Source: Nitrosospira briensis
GTDB taxonomy: Bacteria > Pseudomonadota > Gammaproteobacteria > Burkholderiales > Nitrosomonadaceae
Assembly (NCBI RefSeq): GCF_900115125.1
Contig: NZ_FOVJ01000001.1
Coordinates: 839,852-903,851, forward strand
DNA length: 64,000 bases
Direction: 5' to 3'
The position numbers and the translations under genes are program-made. The first letter of the stretch is position 1. Each line of letters starts with the position of its first letter. The notes under the pieces are model-generated. The model was not told where the DNA came from, ran no database searches, and saw only the letters and a program-made list of their open reading frames with translations. This document shows positions 8,488-16,687 of the stretch, one piece after another.

Positions 8488-9454
8488 GCCTGGTGTCCCT
8501 CAATTCCGGCGGCACCCATCCTTCCGTTGCCGCCTTATTGGATGACTCGAGCAATTCCTGCTTGTTGGGCATCCGCCCCTGGTGCAAGACCAGCTTCGCA
8601 GCCTCTTCGCGTTGCCGCTTCACCGTGCCGATGACATAAGCGAAATTTGCTTTTCCCTTGGCGGCCGCGTTAGCCGCAGCCTGCACAAACTCATCCTCCA
8701 CTGCGCCGGCCTGCAGTAGTGCGAGCAATATCGGATGATGCGGATTGCAGCCTTGCACGCCATGACGGGCCAGGGCTTTACAACATGCGCCTGCCAGGCC
8801 CGGAGGTAGCGCGCCCCGGCTCTCGGTTTCAAGAACCCCGGGGCTGATAACGAGGTGAGGCGCGGGTGAAACAGAATCAGGCACAAGGCCATCCATGTAC
8901 GCCTGCTCTTCCGGCAGATCGATAGTGTCTGCATAACCGCAGCCTGTGTTTGTATGGAACTGGCGTTGGAATTGGTGTTGGGGCTGGTGCTGGCGCTGGT
9001 GAGCTTTGCCAGCGGGTTTCCCGGGGGGTATTTCCGTAATCGCATTGCCTGAACCCGTGGATAACCCATCAGGTATGCGATGAGATGCATTTGGGGCGCT
9101 CTGCGGGACCTGCCGGGAACTCTCTTTGGGAGGACGGCCGCCTTTTCTTCCATTGATCCGCGCAGCCTCTATTTTTGGCCGCGCTTTTACAATTTCGCGG
9201 TCGGCGCGGTGGTTATGGCGCAACCCGTCAATTGCTGAAACGGGAAAAAACTGCTCGGCGACGTTCTTTACCGCCTGCTGCTCAAGCCGCGTCATTGCCC
9301 TGCAAACCCTGTAGAGGCTGGCCAGATCTTCAGGCAATGGCTTTTCAACACTGAAATAAGTGTCGAGCAGCATGGTATAAGCGCCATGCTCAGCCAGAGA
9401 AAGGTGTGCGGTATCGCGCTGGTAGTCGCCGCAATATCGTTCATAATAGTTCAC
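8477..9454 (-). CDS. YdaU-like (DUF1376) phage replication protein
   Basis: The N-terminus NYYERYCGDYQRDTAHLSLAEHGAYTMLLDTYF is the hallmark of YdaU/DUF1376 proteins. The start is taken as GTG at 9452-9454, because GGAG (9460-9463) sits 5 bases before it and family members begin at this NYYERY point; an ATG at 9487 lacks such a site. This gives 325 residues. A linker with the basic motif INGRKGGRPPKES and a C-terminal helical part (ALARHGVQGCNPHHPILLALLQAG...FAYVIGTVKRQREEAAK) follows, as in replication-initiator-like phage proteins. It is the first gene of the leftward operon, under the operator cluster at 9561-9622. Confidence 0.85.
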   Translation of the reverse strand: MNYYERYCGDYQRDTAHLSLAEHGAYTMLLDTYFSVEKPLPEDLASLYRVCRAMTRLEQQAVKNVAEQFFPVSAIDGLRHNHRADREIVKARPKIEAARINGRKGGRPPKESSRQVPQSAPNASHRIPDGLSTGSGNAITEIPPGKPAGKAHQRQHQPQHQFQRQFHTNTGCGYADTIDLPEEQAYMDGLVPDSVSPAPHLVISPGVLETESRGALPPGLAGACCKALARHGVQGCNPHHPILLALLQAGAVEDEFVQAAANAAAKGKANFAYVIGTVKRQREEAAKLVLHQGRMPNKQELLESSNKAATEGWVPPELRDTRHAN

Positions 9455-9560
9455 AGAAACTCCATTTATTCGACGGTAATTGGACATCAGCTGGTCAATT
9501 GCCTTGGTCGGCGAAAAAAACGAACTTTTTTTATTGACCAGACCTCCAATAGAGACATTA

Positions 9561-9622
9561 TTACAAGTAATACTTGTACCTGTCAAGTAATTCTTGTAAG
9601 CGCATTGCAAGCGTTGCTTGTA
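9561..9622. promoter_or_regulatory. Three-site operator for the CI/Cro-type regulator
   Basis: Three inverted repeats of the form CAAG-N5-CTTG lie between the divergent YdaU-like operon and the regulator gene. O1 is TTACAAG/TAATA/CTTGTAC at 9561-9579. O2 is CAAG/TAATT/CTTG with flanking T and TAA at 9583-9599. O3 is TTGCAAG/CGTTG/CTTGTA at 9605-9622. Centres are about 20 and 24 bases apart. O3 sits about 10 bases before the regulator's ATG, so binding there should block its own expression, and O1/O2 lie toward the leftward operon. The arrangement is like lambdoid operators. Binding by the neighbouring regulator is inferred. Confidence 0.8.
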
Positions 9623-9632
9623 TTATGAATGC

Positions 9633-10139
9633 ATGAATATCGCGAAGATAATCCGTGAGGGCCGTGAAAAACTCAACTTGAACCAATCTCAATTGGCCGA
9701 ACTGGTTGGCGTATCGCCGCAAGCCGTCCAACAATGGGAAGCGGGCGCAACCCAGCCACGGGGGAAAAGGTTGAACAAGATCGCGCAAGTGCTCAAATTG
9801 CCGCCAGCACTGACGCATTTCGGAATCTCTTCAGAGTCTGCAACGGCCATGCAGGAAGAAAAAGCCTCCGGCGAATCCTCGAAAGTCACTGCTGAAAAGC
9901 CGGCTTCAAATAACGACCCGCTCATCAATCAGGTTGTCGAAGCAATGCGGCGCATGTCGAAAGAAGATGCTGCCCGGCTTGTGACGATAAGCAAGGCTCT
10001 TGTAGGCGAGGTGGCGCCCGAGGTGGATCTCAAACCCCTGCCCAAGCCTGATATGGCTCCTCATCCGTCTCCGGCATTTCCTCCGCGTCGGATGTCCGAG
10101 GCAGGAACGAAGGGTCGAGGAAAGACGGCAGTCCGATAG
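9633..10139 (+). CDS. CI/Cro-type helix-turn-helix transcriptional regulator
   Basis: 168 residues from ATG 9633. The N-terminal 60 residues are a classic lambda-repressor-like (XRE) domain: MNIAKIIREGREKLNLNQSQ, then LAELVGVSPQAVQQWEAGATQPRGKRL as helices 2-4. The C-terminal half shows no S24 peptidase Ser/Lys pair, so self-cleavage is unlikely; it has a linker and a helix VVEAMRRMSKEDAARLVTISKAL. Likely represses the leftward phage-type operon and itself through the triple CAAG-N5-CTTG operator just upstream. A second pair of the same sites at 11215-11252 suggests a small regulon. Confidence 0.85.
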   Translation: MNIAKIIREGREKLNLNQSQLAELVGVSPQAVQQWEAGATQPRGKRLNKIAQVLKLPPALTHFGISSESATAMQEEKASGESSKVTAEKPASNNDPLINQVVEAMRRMSKEDAARLVTISKALVGEVAPEVDLKPLPKPDMAPHPSPAFPPRRMSEAGTKGRGKTAVR

Positions 10140-10370
10140 AAGGGTGCATGACAGGCATCAGATAGACCGGCGAAAAAACGACAGGCGCCGCAGCTAGCAG
10201 AACTGTACGGGATGGATGAACCAGGGATAAGAACAGCATGACAGCGATTATGAAAGGTTTGGGACGAGGCGGAATTCGCAACTCTCGTGGCGCGAATGGG
10301 GGCCGGAACAGAAAGTCGTCCGGTAAGGCCGGCAGGCAGATAAGCCAGATTAGATAAGGCCCTTGGCGAT

Positions 10371-10604
10371 ATGAAACCCTTTACAAACAGCTCAAAGAGC
10401 AACTTGCCTTACGACAGTCTGGAGATGCTGTTTGCTTTTCATATTTCGGAAAAAGCGCGGGCAAGGCTGGAGCAATACATCATGCGATTCCCGGAACACC
10501 TGCGTGAAGCTGAAAAGCGCAGCTATACCCTCGAACATGCGGTAAAGGAAGTTTTAGCTGAAGTGGCGGAAGTTGCGTTACTTATAAAGGAATTGGAGAG
10601 TTAG
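10371..10604 (+). CDS. Small helical hypothetical protein
   Basis: 77 residues, largely helical and charged: FAFHISEKARARLEQYIMRFPEHLREAEKRS then LEHAVKEVLAEVAEVALLIKELES. No signal peptide or motif is known to me. It follows the regulator gene by 230 bases on the same strand and precedes a lipoprotein gene. The ribosome site is weak. Composition suggests a real product, perhaps a small regulator; function unknown. Confidence 0.55.
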   Translation: MKPFTNSSKSNLPYDSLEMLFAFHISEKARARLEQYIMRFPEHLREAEKRSYTLEHAVKEVLAEVAEVALLIKELES

Positions 10605-10674
10605 CATCGCCGGAATCTTTGCATTGACCGGCAGTAATAACCTGAACAGATTATTTATATCCCCGGAGCTCACT

Positions 10675-11007
10675 ATGAAATCTGCTATTTTGGTCTTGCT
10701 CGGCATATTGATCCTTTCCTCCTGTGCGACTCGGGGAAAGATGACGGGCCTGTATGAGGGCATGACAAAAGCGGAGGTCATAAGAGTTGCGGGCGACCCG
10801 GATGGCTACCAGCGCAGCGGCGAGTACGAAGTACTGCTTTACGTCGACCGAAGCAGCGGCACCCGCTCCCTTTTCGGCACTTCCTATCGGGACGTAGTGG
10901 ACTATTCGGTGATTTTAAAGGATGACCACGTTGTGGAGTACGGCCCAGGGCGCGCCCATCAGCGCGGCGACGCCCAATCGCCCTTCGTGAGAATTCCAAG
11001 CCGGTAA
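10675..11007 (+). CDS. Small lipoprotein, BamE/SmpA-like fold
   Basis: 110 residues from ATG 10675 (GGAG upstream); the longer upstream in-frame start would bury the signal peptide. Signal KSAILVLLGILILSSC gives a lipobox LSSC. The mature part reads MTGLYEGMTKAEVIRVAGDPDGYQRSGEYEVLLYVDR, the GMTKxEVxxxxGxP pattern of SmpA/OmlA (BamE) domains, with a Tyr-rich strand after it. It is probably an outer-membrane or periplasmic lipoprotein. A role in outer-membrane assembly is not implied, as this domain occurs in many small lipoproteins. Confidence 0.7.
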   Translation: MKSAILVLLGILILSSCATRGKMTGLYEGMTKAEVIRVAGDPDGYQRSGEYEVLLYVDRSSGTRSLFGTSYRDVVDYSVILKDDHVVEYGPGRAHQRGDAQSPFVRIPSR

Positions 11008-11119
11008 CAACGCGGCGATCCCGCATCGTCCGTTGGCAACACTCGACGCAGCCAGCAAATAGCGATGAATCGTCATTTCCGAGCTATCAGCAGTGCCGTG
11101 CGTTGGAGCAACGCTGAAT

Positions 11120-11135
11120 ACCGGCTTCCGCCGGT
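11120..11135 (+). terminator. Possible terminator hairpin after the small lipoprotein gene
   Basis: A perfect 6-bp stem ACCGGC (11120-11125), loop TTCC, GCCGGT (11130-11135), followed by TTGTG rather than a full T run. It lies 112 bases after the lipoprotein stop. It is a weak intrinsic terminator at best. Confidence 0.35.
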
Positions 11136-11214
11136 TTGTGACCCTTGTACTGTTTTTCTGCTTCCCGCCGAATAGATAAATTTCCTGATACGTCCCCTTG
11201 AATTGTAGCAGCTT

Positions 11215-11252
11215 ACAAGTTTTGTCTTGACAATTACAAGATTTACTTGTAA
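11215..11252. promoter_or_regulatory. Distant second operator pair of the CAAG-CTTG type
   Basis: Two sites match the regulator's operator, 1.6 kb from it. Site A is ACAAG (11215-11219), six bases, CTTGA (11226-11230). Site B is TTACAAG (11234-11240), ATTTA, CTTGTAA (11246-11252), with perfect 7-bp arms. Centres are about 20 bases apart, as for O1-O2. A short frame starting ATG at 11254 (about 32 codons, MLSMLQNNSRFDELL...) and the gene at 11483 lie downstream on the plus strand, so a regulated promoter probably faces right. Confidence 0.7.
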
Positions 11253-11482
11253 TATGCTCTCCATGCTGCAAAACAACTCCCGGTTCGATGAGTTGCTTGT
11301 AGCACCGCGAAACAGATGTGTAGCCCGATCCGGCATAGCCTCGATCCAGTAAGCCCCCGGTGGCGTGGAAAGACAAGCGGCTGGAGACGGAAAGGCACAA
11401 AGAAATGTCCAGGCCGTGCCTGGCGCGGAATTCCGCCCGATTTGAAAGGGTGCGTTAACTGAAGGGAAAAGTTGGGGCTAAC

Positions 11483-11737
11483 ATGGGAAAGGGGGCTGGG
11501 CGCTGGATGAGTTGGAAAGAATTGTGGACCGAACATCGGCCAGCCCCCCTCAACCTCTCCGACAGGGAAATACTGGACTGGCTGGGCGAATACTGCGACC
11601 AGGCGGTCTACACCCGCCCTACTCCACAGTATCGCGGCGGCTTCACCTTATACTGCGACGAGATAAAGACGAGCGGCCAAACCCTGCGCGAAGCAGTTTG
11701 CCTGGCGGCGGCGAAACTGGATGAATTGAATCAATAG
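11483..11737 (+). CDS. Hypothetical phage/plasmid-type protein
   Basis: 84 residues; an internal ATG at 11507 (MSWKELWTEHRPAPL) is an alternative start. The body LSDREILDWLGEYCDQAVYTRPT then FTLYCDEIKTSGQTLREAVCLAAAKLDELNQ looks like small accessory proteins common in betaproteobacterial prophages. Function unknown. It is the last gene of the element remnant, lying downstream of the distant operator pair, and its end overlaps the convergent PEP-CTERM gene by 7 bases. Confidence 0.65.
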   Translation: MGKGAGRWMSWKELWTEHRPAPLNLSDREILDWLGEYCDQAVYTRPTPQYRGGFTLYCDEIKTSGQTLREAVCLAAAKLDELNQ

Positions 11738-12783
11738 CACTTTTTGATATGGTAATTGCCGAGACTGGCTGGTGCAGAGTGAGCCAGCAGCCCATGCATG
11801 GCATTGTCTGTGCCGACTTGACTTCCCCCCTTCCCCTTGCGTCTTGCCATCCTCATTGCCACCAGCCCCGCTCCCAATAGCGCCAAAGACGCGGGTTCCG
11901 GTGCCGGCGAAACCTCGTTGAACAGTGCTGACGAGTCCGTCATGAAGATCAGATTCTGCCCATCAATTCCATTAATGCCCCCTACTGTATTGACGTTGCA
12001 CTGCAGGCCATCCAGAGCATTGGGCCCCGCCCCGTCAATCAATTCTCCAGCCCCATTTTTGAAGCATGAGGAAGGGTCTGCTTGAAAAAACGGCAAATCA
12101 AAGGCAAGCTGGAAATCCAGGCCGAGCCCTGGGGGCAGACCTGCAGGAAAATAAGCCAGATCAACACTTTCAATTGTTACCGTTAGGGAACCACTCCCTG
12201 ACGCCGTGATACTGTCCACGCCGGGGTAATCATCAGGGCCGTAATTGTCGAGATTACCCGGAGCAACATTCACGGCAGAAATAGCGGTTTGTCCGGTAGA
12301 GGCGCTAACCGTGCCAGACAGAACGAGCACCGGGTCCGTATTGGTCGCATCAGGGCCGTAGCCCGTACCATTGGCGGCGTGCGCATTCGGCGTGGCATCA
12401 AAATATAACTTGAAGAAGTTATCACCTCCGCCGATAGCATCCAGCACGACGTTGGCGCCAATTGTCGAGACCACCTGTTGCTGATACCCGGCAATGTATG
12501 TCCACCTGTCCGATCCCGAGCTGCCGATGGGGCTGCCATTGCCGTCCTGAAATTCGCTTAGCGAGGCATGGCTGTAAAGCTGGAAAATATCTCCCAAGGG
12601 ATGCGTAAATATTGAGGCATTACCGACCGGTGTAATCAACGTATTGGCCGGACGCCACTCCAGGCGTTGCACGTCTATAGCGGCATCAATGCCCACGCCA
12701 TCCGGATCAACCGGAATTGCATTTGCCACGCCAGTCAGCACCGTCAAGATAACGGTGAACAGAAGTTTACGATGTCGGCACAT
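11731..12783 (-). CDS. PEP-CTERM sorting-domain surface protein
   Basis: 350 residues from ATG 12783; two further in-frame ATGs upstream are less likely since they precede the signal peptide. Signal KLLFTVILTVLTGVANA is followed by a beta-rich, Gly/Ser/Thr/Asn-rich body without catalytic motifs. Near the end is the exosortase tail SPAPEPASLALLGAGLVAMR then MARRKGKGG: PEP motif, hydrophobic segment and basic cluster. Proteins of this class are cut and anchored or released by exosortase A systems and link to exopolysaccharide. Unusually, about 30 residues follow the basic cluster, whereas the tail normally ends the protein. No exosortase gene is in the window. Confidence 0.85.
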   Translation of the reverse strand: MCRHRKLLFTVILTVLTGVANAIPVDPDGVGIDAAIDVQRLEWRPANTLITPVGNASIFTHPLGDIFQLYSHASLSEFQDGNGSPIGSSGSDRWTYIAGYQQQVVSTIGANVVLDAIGGGDNFFKLYFDATPNAHAANGTGYGPDATNTDPVLVLSGTVSASTGQTAISAVNVAPGNLDNYGPDDYPGVDSITASGSGSLTVTIESVDLAYFPAGLPPGLGLDFQLAFDLPFFQADPSSCFKNGAGELIDGAGPNALDGLQCNVNTVGGINGIDGQNLIFMTDSSALFNEVSPAPEPASLALLGAGLVAMRMARRKGKGGSQVGTDNAMHGLLAHSAPASLGNYHIKKCY

Positions 12784-12942
12784 TATTGACATTGACCAGA
12801 GTTGCTGAAAGGACACGATCCCGCTGCTCTTGGTTCAGGATAGGCGGATTTCCGGAAAAATCAATTATCCAGGTGACTCAATGAAATGGGCTCCTCTCTC
12901 CGGCACCCAAGTGCGCCAGACTCCAGAGGTAGTAGAGGCAGG

Positions 12943-13106
12943 TCGGGTTAGCGCAGCGTAAGCCGACAGCCTCGAGTCCAATTCGCCCAGTTATTCATGC
13001 CCCACCCCTTCAAATTGATCCTGTATCTCACTGACTGATCCTGTATCTCACTGCTTGATCCTGTATTTCACTAACTGATCTTGCCGATTACGCTGTGCTA
13101 ACCCGA
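12943..13106. repeat. Inverted pair of REP-like palindromes enclosing a 20-bp tandem repeat
   Basis: The left palindrome (12943-12966) has TCGGGTTA and TAAGCCGA around GCGCAGCG; the right (13084-13106) is the same family in inverted orientation (CCGATTACGC ... GCTAACCCGA). GCAGGT-type bases flank both outer ends. Between them lie three 20-bp direct repeats, TGATCCTGTATCTCACTGAC and variants (13016-13035, 13036-13055, 13056-13075), plus a partial fourth unit. The layout resembles a BIME or a small REP-derived MITE. Confidence 0.7.
13016..13083. repeat. 20-bp tandem repeat, 3.4 copies
   Basis: Units begin TGATCCTGTAT and end CTCACTGAC, CTCACTGCT or TTCACTAAC, with a fourth partial TGATCTTG. 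The near identity suggests recent slippage. It lies in the leader region between PEP-CTERM and tyrosinase genes, upstream of the predicted tyrosinase promoter. Confidence 0.8.
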
Positions 13107-13177
13107 CCAACCTGCTTTTCCTGAAAAGCATCGGTTTTTTACTCCTGTTTTTTCGCGCAACCCGTTCGGAGTTATCC

Positions 13178-13205
13178 TTGACATCCGATTTCCGGCATCT
13201 ATGAT
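13178..13205 (+). promoter_or_regulatory. Sigma-70-type promoter for the tyrosinase gene
   Basis: A consensus TTGACA (13178-13183) and TATGAT (13200-13205) are separated by 16 bases. It is the best housekeeping-type promoter seen in the window and implies a leader of about 170 bases before the ATG at 13388. Confidence 0.6.
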
Positions 13206-13387
13206 GAATAACAGGAATAAGTGAGCTAATAAGAGCAATGGTAGCTCGATAGTAAACCTGGCGTCGGAGCGGAATCGTCGAATAGCACTACAAAGAGTGT
13301 TAAACAGAATGGCAATGGAAAATGGAAATCTAAACTAGAACCGATGGATCACTCTGGAATATTTTGTCCTTTGAGAGGAAATTACAA

Positions 13388-16300
13388 ATGGGTGTTAGAA
13401 AAAATGCGGCCCGTCTCACGCCAACAGAGAGAGACAATTTCCTGAGAGCGCTTCTGACACTCAAACATACCATTGCCAATCCAGGTGATCCTGCCGCTCA
13501 ACAGATTAGCGTATACGATCAATTTGTGGCGCTTCACCTCTATACCCTGTCTGTCAATGTTCCAGGAGGAGGAGCAATCAATATGGGGCACCAGAACTCT
13601 GGATTTGGCCCCTGGCACCGGTATTACTTGCTGCGATTCGAGCAGTCGCTCCAAGCGGTAGACCCGACTGTTACCCTGCCATATTGGGATTGGACAGACC
13701 ATGCCGCAACAGAGAACATAATTTTCCAAGACAATTTCATGGGCCCAAATGGCGGAGCCGGCGGTGTGGGCGGCGGCACGGTTCGATCCGGTTATTTTGC
13801 TTTCGACAGGCCGGGATCAGGCACAAATCCAACCCCGCTGCCCGCTTGGTGGCCGGGTGGTCCGGCTGGCCTTCCGGGTTGGCGTGTGAAAACTCAGTTA
13901 CAACAGGGGCATGGCAATACACTCAGACGTAGTTTTGATGCTTTTACCGCTTTGGAAACCAAAGCTGATGTGCAGACTTGCCTGTCGAGACCGAATTATG
14001 AGAACCCGAACGGTTTCAGACCTTTTTTAGAGGGCGGCGGCGTGTTTCAAATGCACAACGGCATGCACAGCTGGGTGGGCGGAAATATGGGTGATCCTAA
14101 TTCATCTCCGAATGATCCGATCTTTTTTATGCATCACTGCAACATAGACCGTTTGTGGGCCATGTGGCAGATTGACGGACACCAAGGGAACGCGTTCTAT
14201 CCGGCGGCAGGCAGACCTGAGGGCCACAATCTTAATGATCCGATGTGGCCTTGGGTGGGCGGTCTGGGCGGATATTCATCCAACAACGCACAGACGAACA
14301 TCGTTTTACCAGACTTTACGGCGGAATCCATTCGTCATCCGGCGGATGTTCTGGACCATCGCGCTTTAGGGGTGGCTCATGATACAGAGGTAATTCTGGG
14401 TATTGCTCTCGATCAGACGGGAAGCATGAACGGAATGACTCCTGATCCGATGACGGGCATGGCCCCCAATATCACCAAATGGGAAGCCGCCAAGCGCGGT
14501 GTCGCCGCCCTACTGCACGATTGTGAAACCGCTTATGCGGCGGCGGAGGCTTATGTGGTGGGGGGGGTGGAGACCTTTAGATCCGCCGGCGGCGGTAATA
14601 CCTTTACCCAGATCTTTCCCGGTGCGAATTTTGGCGTGATAAAAAATGGCGGAGCCATCAGCCAAAGTAATTTCGAAACCAACATAGCCGCCCAATCGCC
14701 AGCAGGCGGCACACCGTTAGCGGGCGCTTTAACAGATACCGACATTAATCTAGTACGTGCCCCCTTCGTGAATCTGCCTGCTGGCGAGCAACGCTACCTG
14801 TCCATTTTAACGGATGGGATGGCAACGGCCCCGCCGCCTCTGTCCAGCCTGGGAACTCCCGCTTTCCCGGACACGGTCATCTTTGCGATGGGCTTTGGCA
14901 TCGGGGGCGGATGGGACGGAGTGGACTATGCGACCATTGCTGACATGGCGACAAAAGGGAAAACAGCCCCCCTAGGAGTGTCTCAAGTCTATCATGGGGA
15001 AAATGCAGGAGCCATTGATAAGTTTTACACGAATTCAATTGCCGCCTCTCTTGGCTATACTCCATCGGTTGATCCGGTTTTCGATCTCTATCCAGGCGAA
15101 CACGTCCATTTTCGTTTCGACGTGACCAGCGCCGAAGACGCGTACATGATTACGGCTCAGGGGTTCGATTTCCTGGATGGAAACTGGGATTACTGCCTGA
15201 TGGCACCAAGTGGAATGCATTGTGCCGATACTCGCATGGAAGGAAATATGGGAGTGCCTGCCGGTAGCGGGCACAGTCACGGTAGCCCCACCGAAACACT
15301 TGCGCCCTTCCTGGTCACCATGAAACAACACCAGGGGCGCTGCACCATTTTCCTTAATCGCAACGGAGCAGACACTCACGACTGGGTGGGTCGTTGGCAT
15401 TTCATGGCTTATTACAAAGCGGATCCCGCCGAGCCGTTAATGGTCATGCCCAGTCTCTCGGATTTTGTCCTGCCCGCCGGTGCGCCTCCGGTGCGCGGAG
15501 CGCTTTACTCAAGGTTTTCACAAAAGCCCACGGAACGGCTACCGGTGCGTGCTATCGCAGGCCGCCCAGCGCATCAGCTGGCGACAGGATTAAACGGTAT
15601 CAGCACAAATTCTCCGGAACCTCCCTGCGCAGTCTCGATCAACATTTTCAAGCGAACGAGCCGTCGAGCCAGCTTGACAGCAACAGCCAAAGCACCATTT
15701 GCCGGGGAAGACATTATCTTAACGCTGCAGTTGTCCGATGCATCGGGCGGCAGACAGGATGTGCATACGCTCGTCGCCCGCTTGGTGGCACCTAACCACG
15801 CTTTAGGGAATGCGGTGGCCGATCTCAAAACTGTGCCCGTAAAAGCCAGACGACAATTCATCAATAGAGAAAATACCGAAGATCCCTTCGATTTACTGCA
15901 ATATCTGGCGGAGTACGAACGGCTCAAACCGGGGGCATTTGCTATCAGGGACGAAGAGATTGAATTCAAGCAAAAAGATGACAGTACTTGGATTGCCCGT
16001 ATCAAGCGTAATGCGTTTCCGGGTGTATATCGCATCGCTCTCTACGTTGAGGGAATTTATTATTCGAAGGGGGAAAAACCTGAGAACGATAGGAAGAAGG
16101 GAAAAGAAGGGGGACGACACAGTCACCGTTGCTGCGAACTCGGACCTCAGAGATTTACGGAATCCCTTCACACTGAAATCGCTCTCGGGATCAAGCCGGA
16201 TGAAAAACAGAGCCGTGCGGAATTGCATTGGACAGATCCCGATAAATTTGTCGTCAGCGCTACGCTCATTGATGCAGGCGGTAATATCGCCTTACCGACA

Positions 16301-16687
16301 GCCGGCCACGTCCCTGTCGTTAGGGTCGGTGGAAAAGCTATTCATGCGAAGACCTTGAGTTCGCTTACCGCCGAATATTTAATGGAGGTCACGCTAATTG
16401 GGAAAAATATTGAAATCGCCCCGGGGGGACAAACCGTCAAAAGTGGCGATGTTGTTGTTGAAGCTGTGGATGGAGAGCGTGTGCCCATCAAGCAGAATAC
16501 AAATCTCAGCGTCGGTGTCGAGATTTCGGGCAACAAGCTGAAGGTTGATATACCCGAACTTATAGGGGACAGGGAAACGCGCAAAGTCTTTCCCGCAGGG
16601 ACGCAGGAAGCAATGAAGATAGCAATGGAAAATCGCCAATCCTTTGCCTCTACACAGGAGGCAAAGGATTCAGGTTTCCAACTCTAA
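13388..16687 (+). CDS. Tyrosinase fused to a von Willebrand factor A-like domain
   Basis: 1099 residues from ATG 13388 (GAGAGGA upstream). Residues 1-300 form a type-3 copper tyrosinase domain: CuA ligands His50, His68 and His77 (in GHQNSGFGPWHRYYLLRFE), then LPYWDWTDH; CuB ligands His223 and His227 (MHNGMHSW) and His249/250 in DPIFFMHHCNIDRLWAMWQ. It should oxidise phenols or catechols to quinones. From about residue 335 a VWA-like domain begins, ILGIALDQTGSMNG, a DxTGS variant of the MIDAS, reaching about 550. A beta-rich C-terminal region of unknown kind follows, with a His-rich GHSHG and a GGRHSHRCCELG stretch near residue 910. No signal peptide is visible. It is unusual for its length and domain pairing. 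Confidence 0.88.
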   Translation: MGVRKNAARLTPTERDNFLRALLTLKHTIANPGDPAAQQISVYDQFVALHLYTLSVNVPGGGAINMGHQNSGFGPWHRYYLLRFEQSLQAVDPTVTLPYWDWTDHAATENIIFQDNFMGPNGGAGGVGGGTVRSGYFAFDRPGSGTNPTPLPAWWPGGPAGLPGWRVKTQLQQGHGNTLRRSFDAFTALETKADVQTCLSRPNYENPNGFRPFLEGGGVFQMHNGMHSWVGGNMGDPNSSPNDPIFFMHHCNIDRLWAMWQIDGHQGNAFYPAAGRPEGHNLNDPMWPWVGGLGGYSSNNAQTNIVLPDFTAESIRHPADVLDHRALGVAHDTEVILGIALDQTGSMNGMTPDPMTGMAPNITKWEAAKRGVAALLHDCETAYAAAEAYVVGGVETFRSAGGGNTFTQIFPGANFGVIKNGGAISQSNFETNIAAQSPAGGTPLAGALTDTDINLVRAPFVNLPAGEQRYLSILTDGMATAPPPLSSLGTPAFPDTVIFAMGFGIGGGWDGVDYATIADMATKGKTAPLGVSQVYHGENAGAIDKFYTNSIAASLGYTPSVDPVFDLYPGEHVHFRFDVTSAEDAYMITAQGFDFLDGNWDYCLMAPSGMHCADTRMEGNMGVPAGSGHSHGSPTETLAPFLVTMKQHQGRCTIFLNRNGADTHDWVGRWHFMAYYKADPAEPLMVMPSLSDFVLPAGAPPVRGALYSRFSQKPTERLPVRAIAGRPAHQLATGLNGISTNSPEPPCAVSINIFKRTSRRASLTATAKAPFAGEDIILTLQLSDASGGRQDVHTLVARLVAPNHALGNAVADLKTVPVKARRQFINRENTEDPFDLLQYLAEYERLKPGAFAIRDEEIEFKQKDDSTWIARIKRNAFPGVYRIALYVEGIYYSKGEKPENDRKKGKEGGRHSHRCCELGPQRFTESLHTEIALGIKPDEKQSRAELHWTDPDKFVVSATLIDAGGNIALPTAGHVPVVRVGGKAIHAKTLSSLTAEYLMEVTLIGKNIEIAPGGQTVKSGDVVVEAVDGERVPIKQNTNLSVGVEISGNKLKVDIPELIGDRETRKVFPAGTQEAMKIAMENRQSFASTQEAKDSGFQL
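16638..16670. terminator. Perfect 12-bp hairpin over the 3' end of the tyrosinase gene
   Basis: Arms AATCCTTTGCCT (16638-16649) and AGGCAAAGGATT (16659-16670) pair without mismatch around a 9-base loop; the stop codon follows at 16685. There is no T run, so it is either a bidirectional processing or stability hairpin for two convergent transcripts or a Rho-independent-like stop without a tail. Confidence 0.5.
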
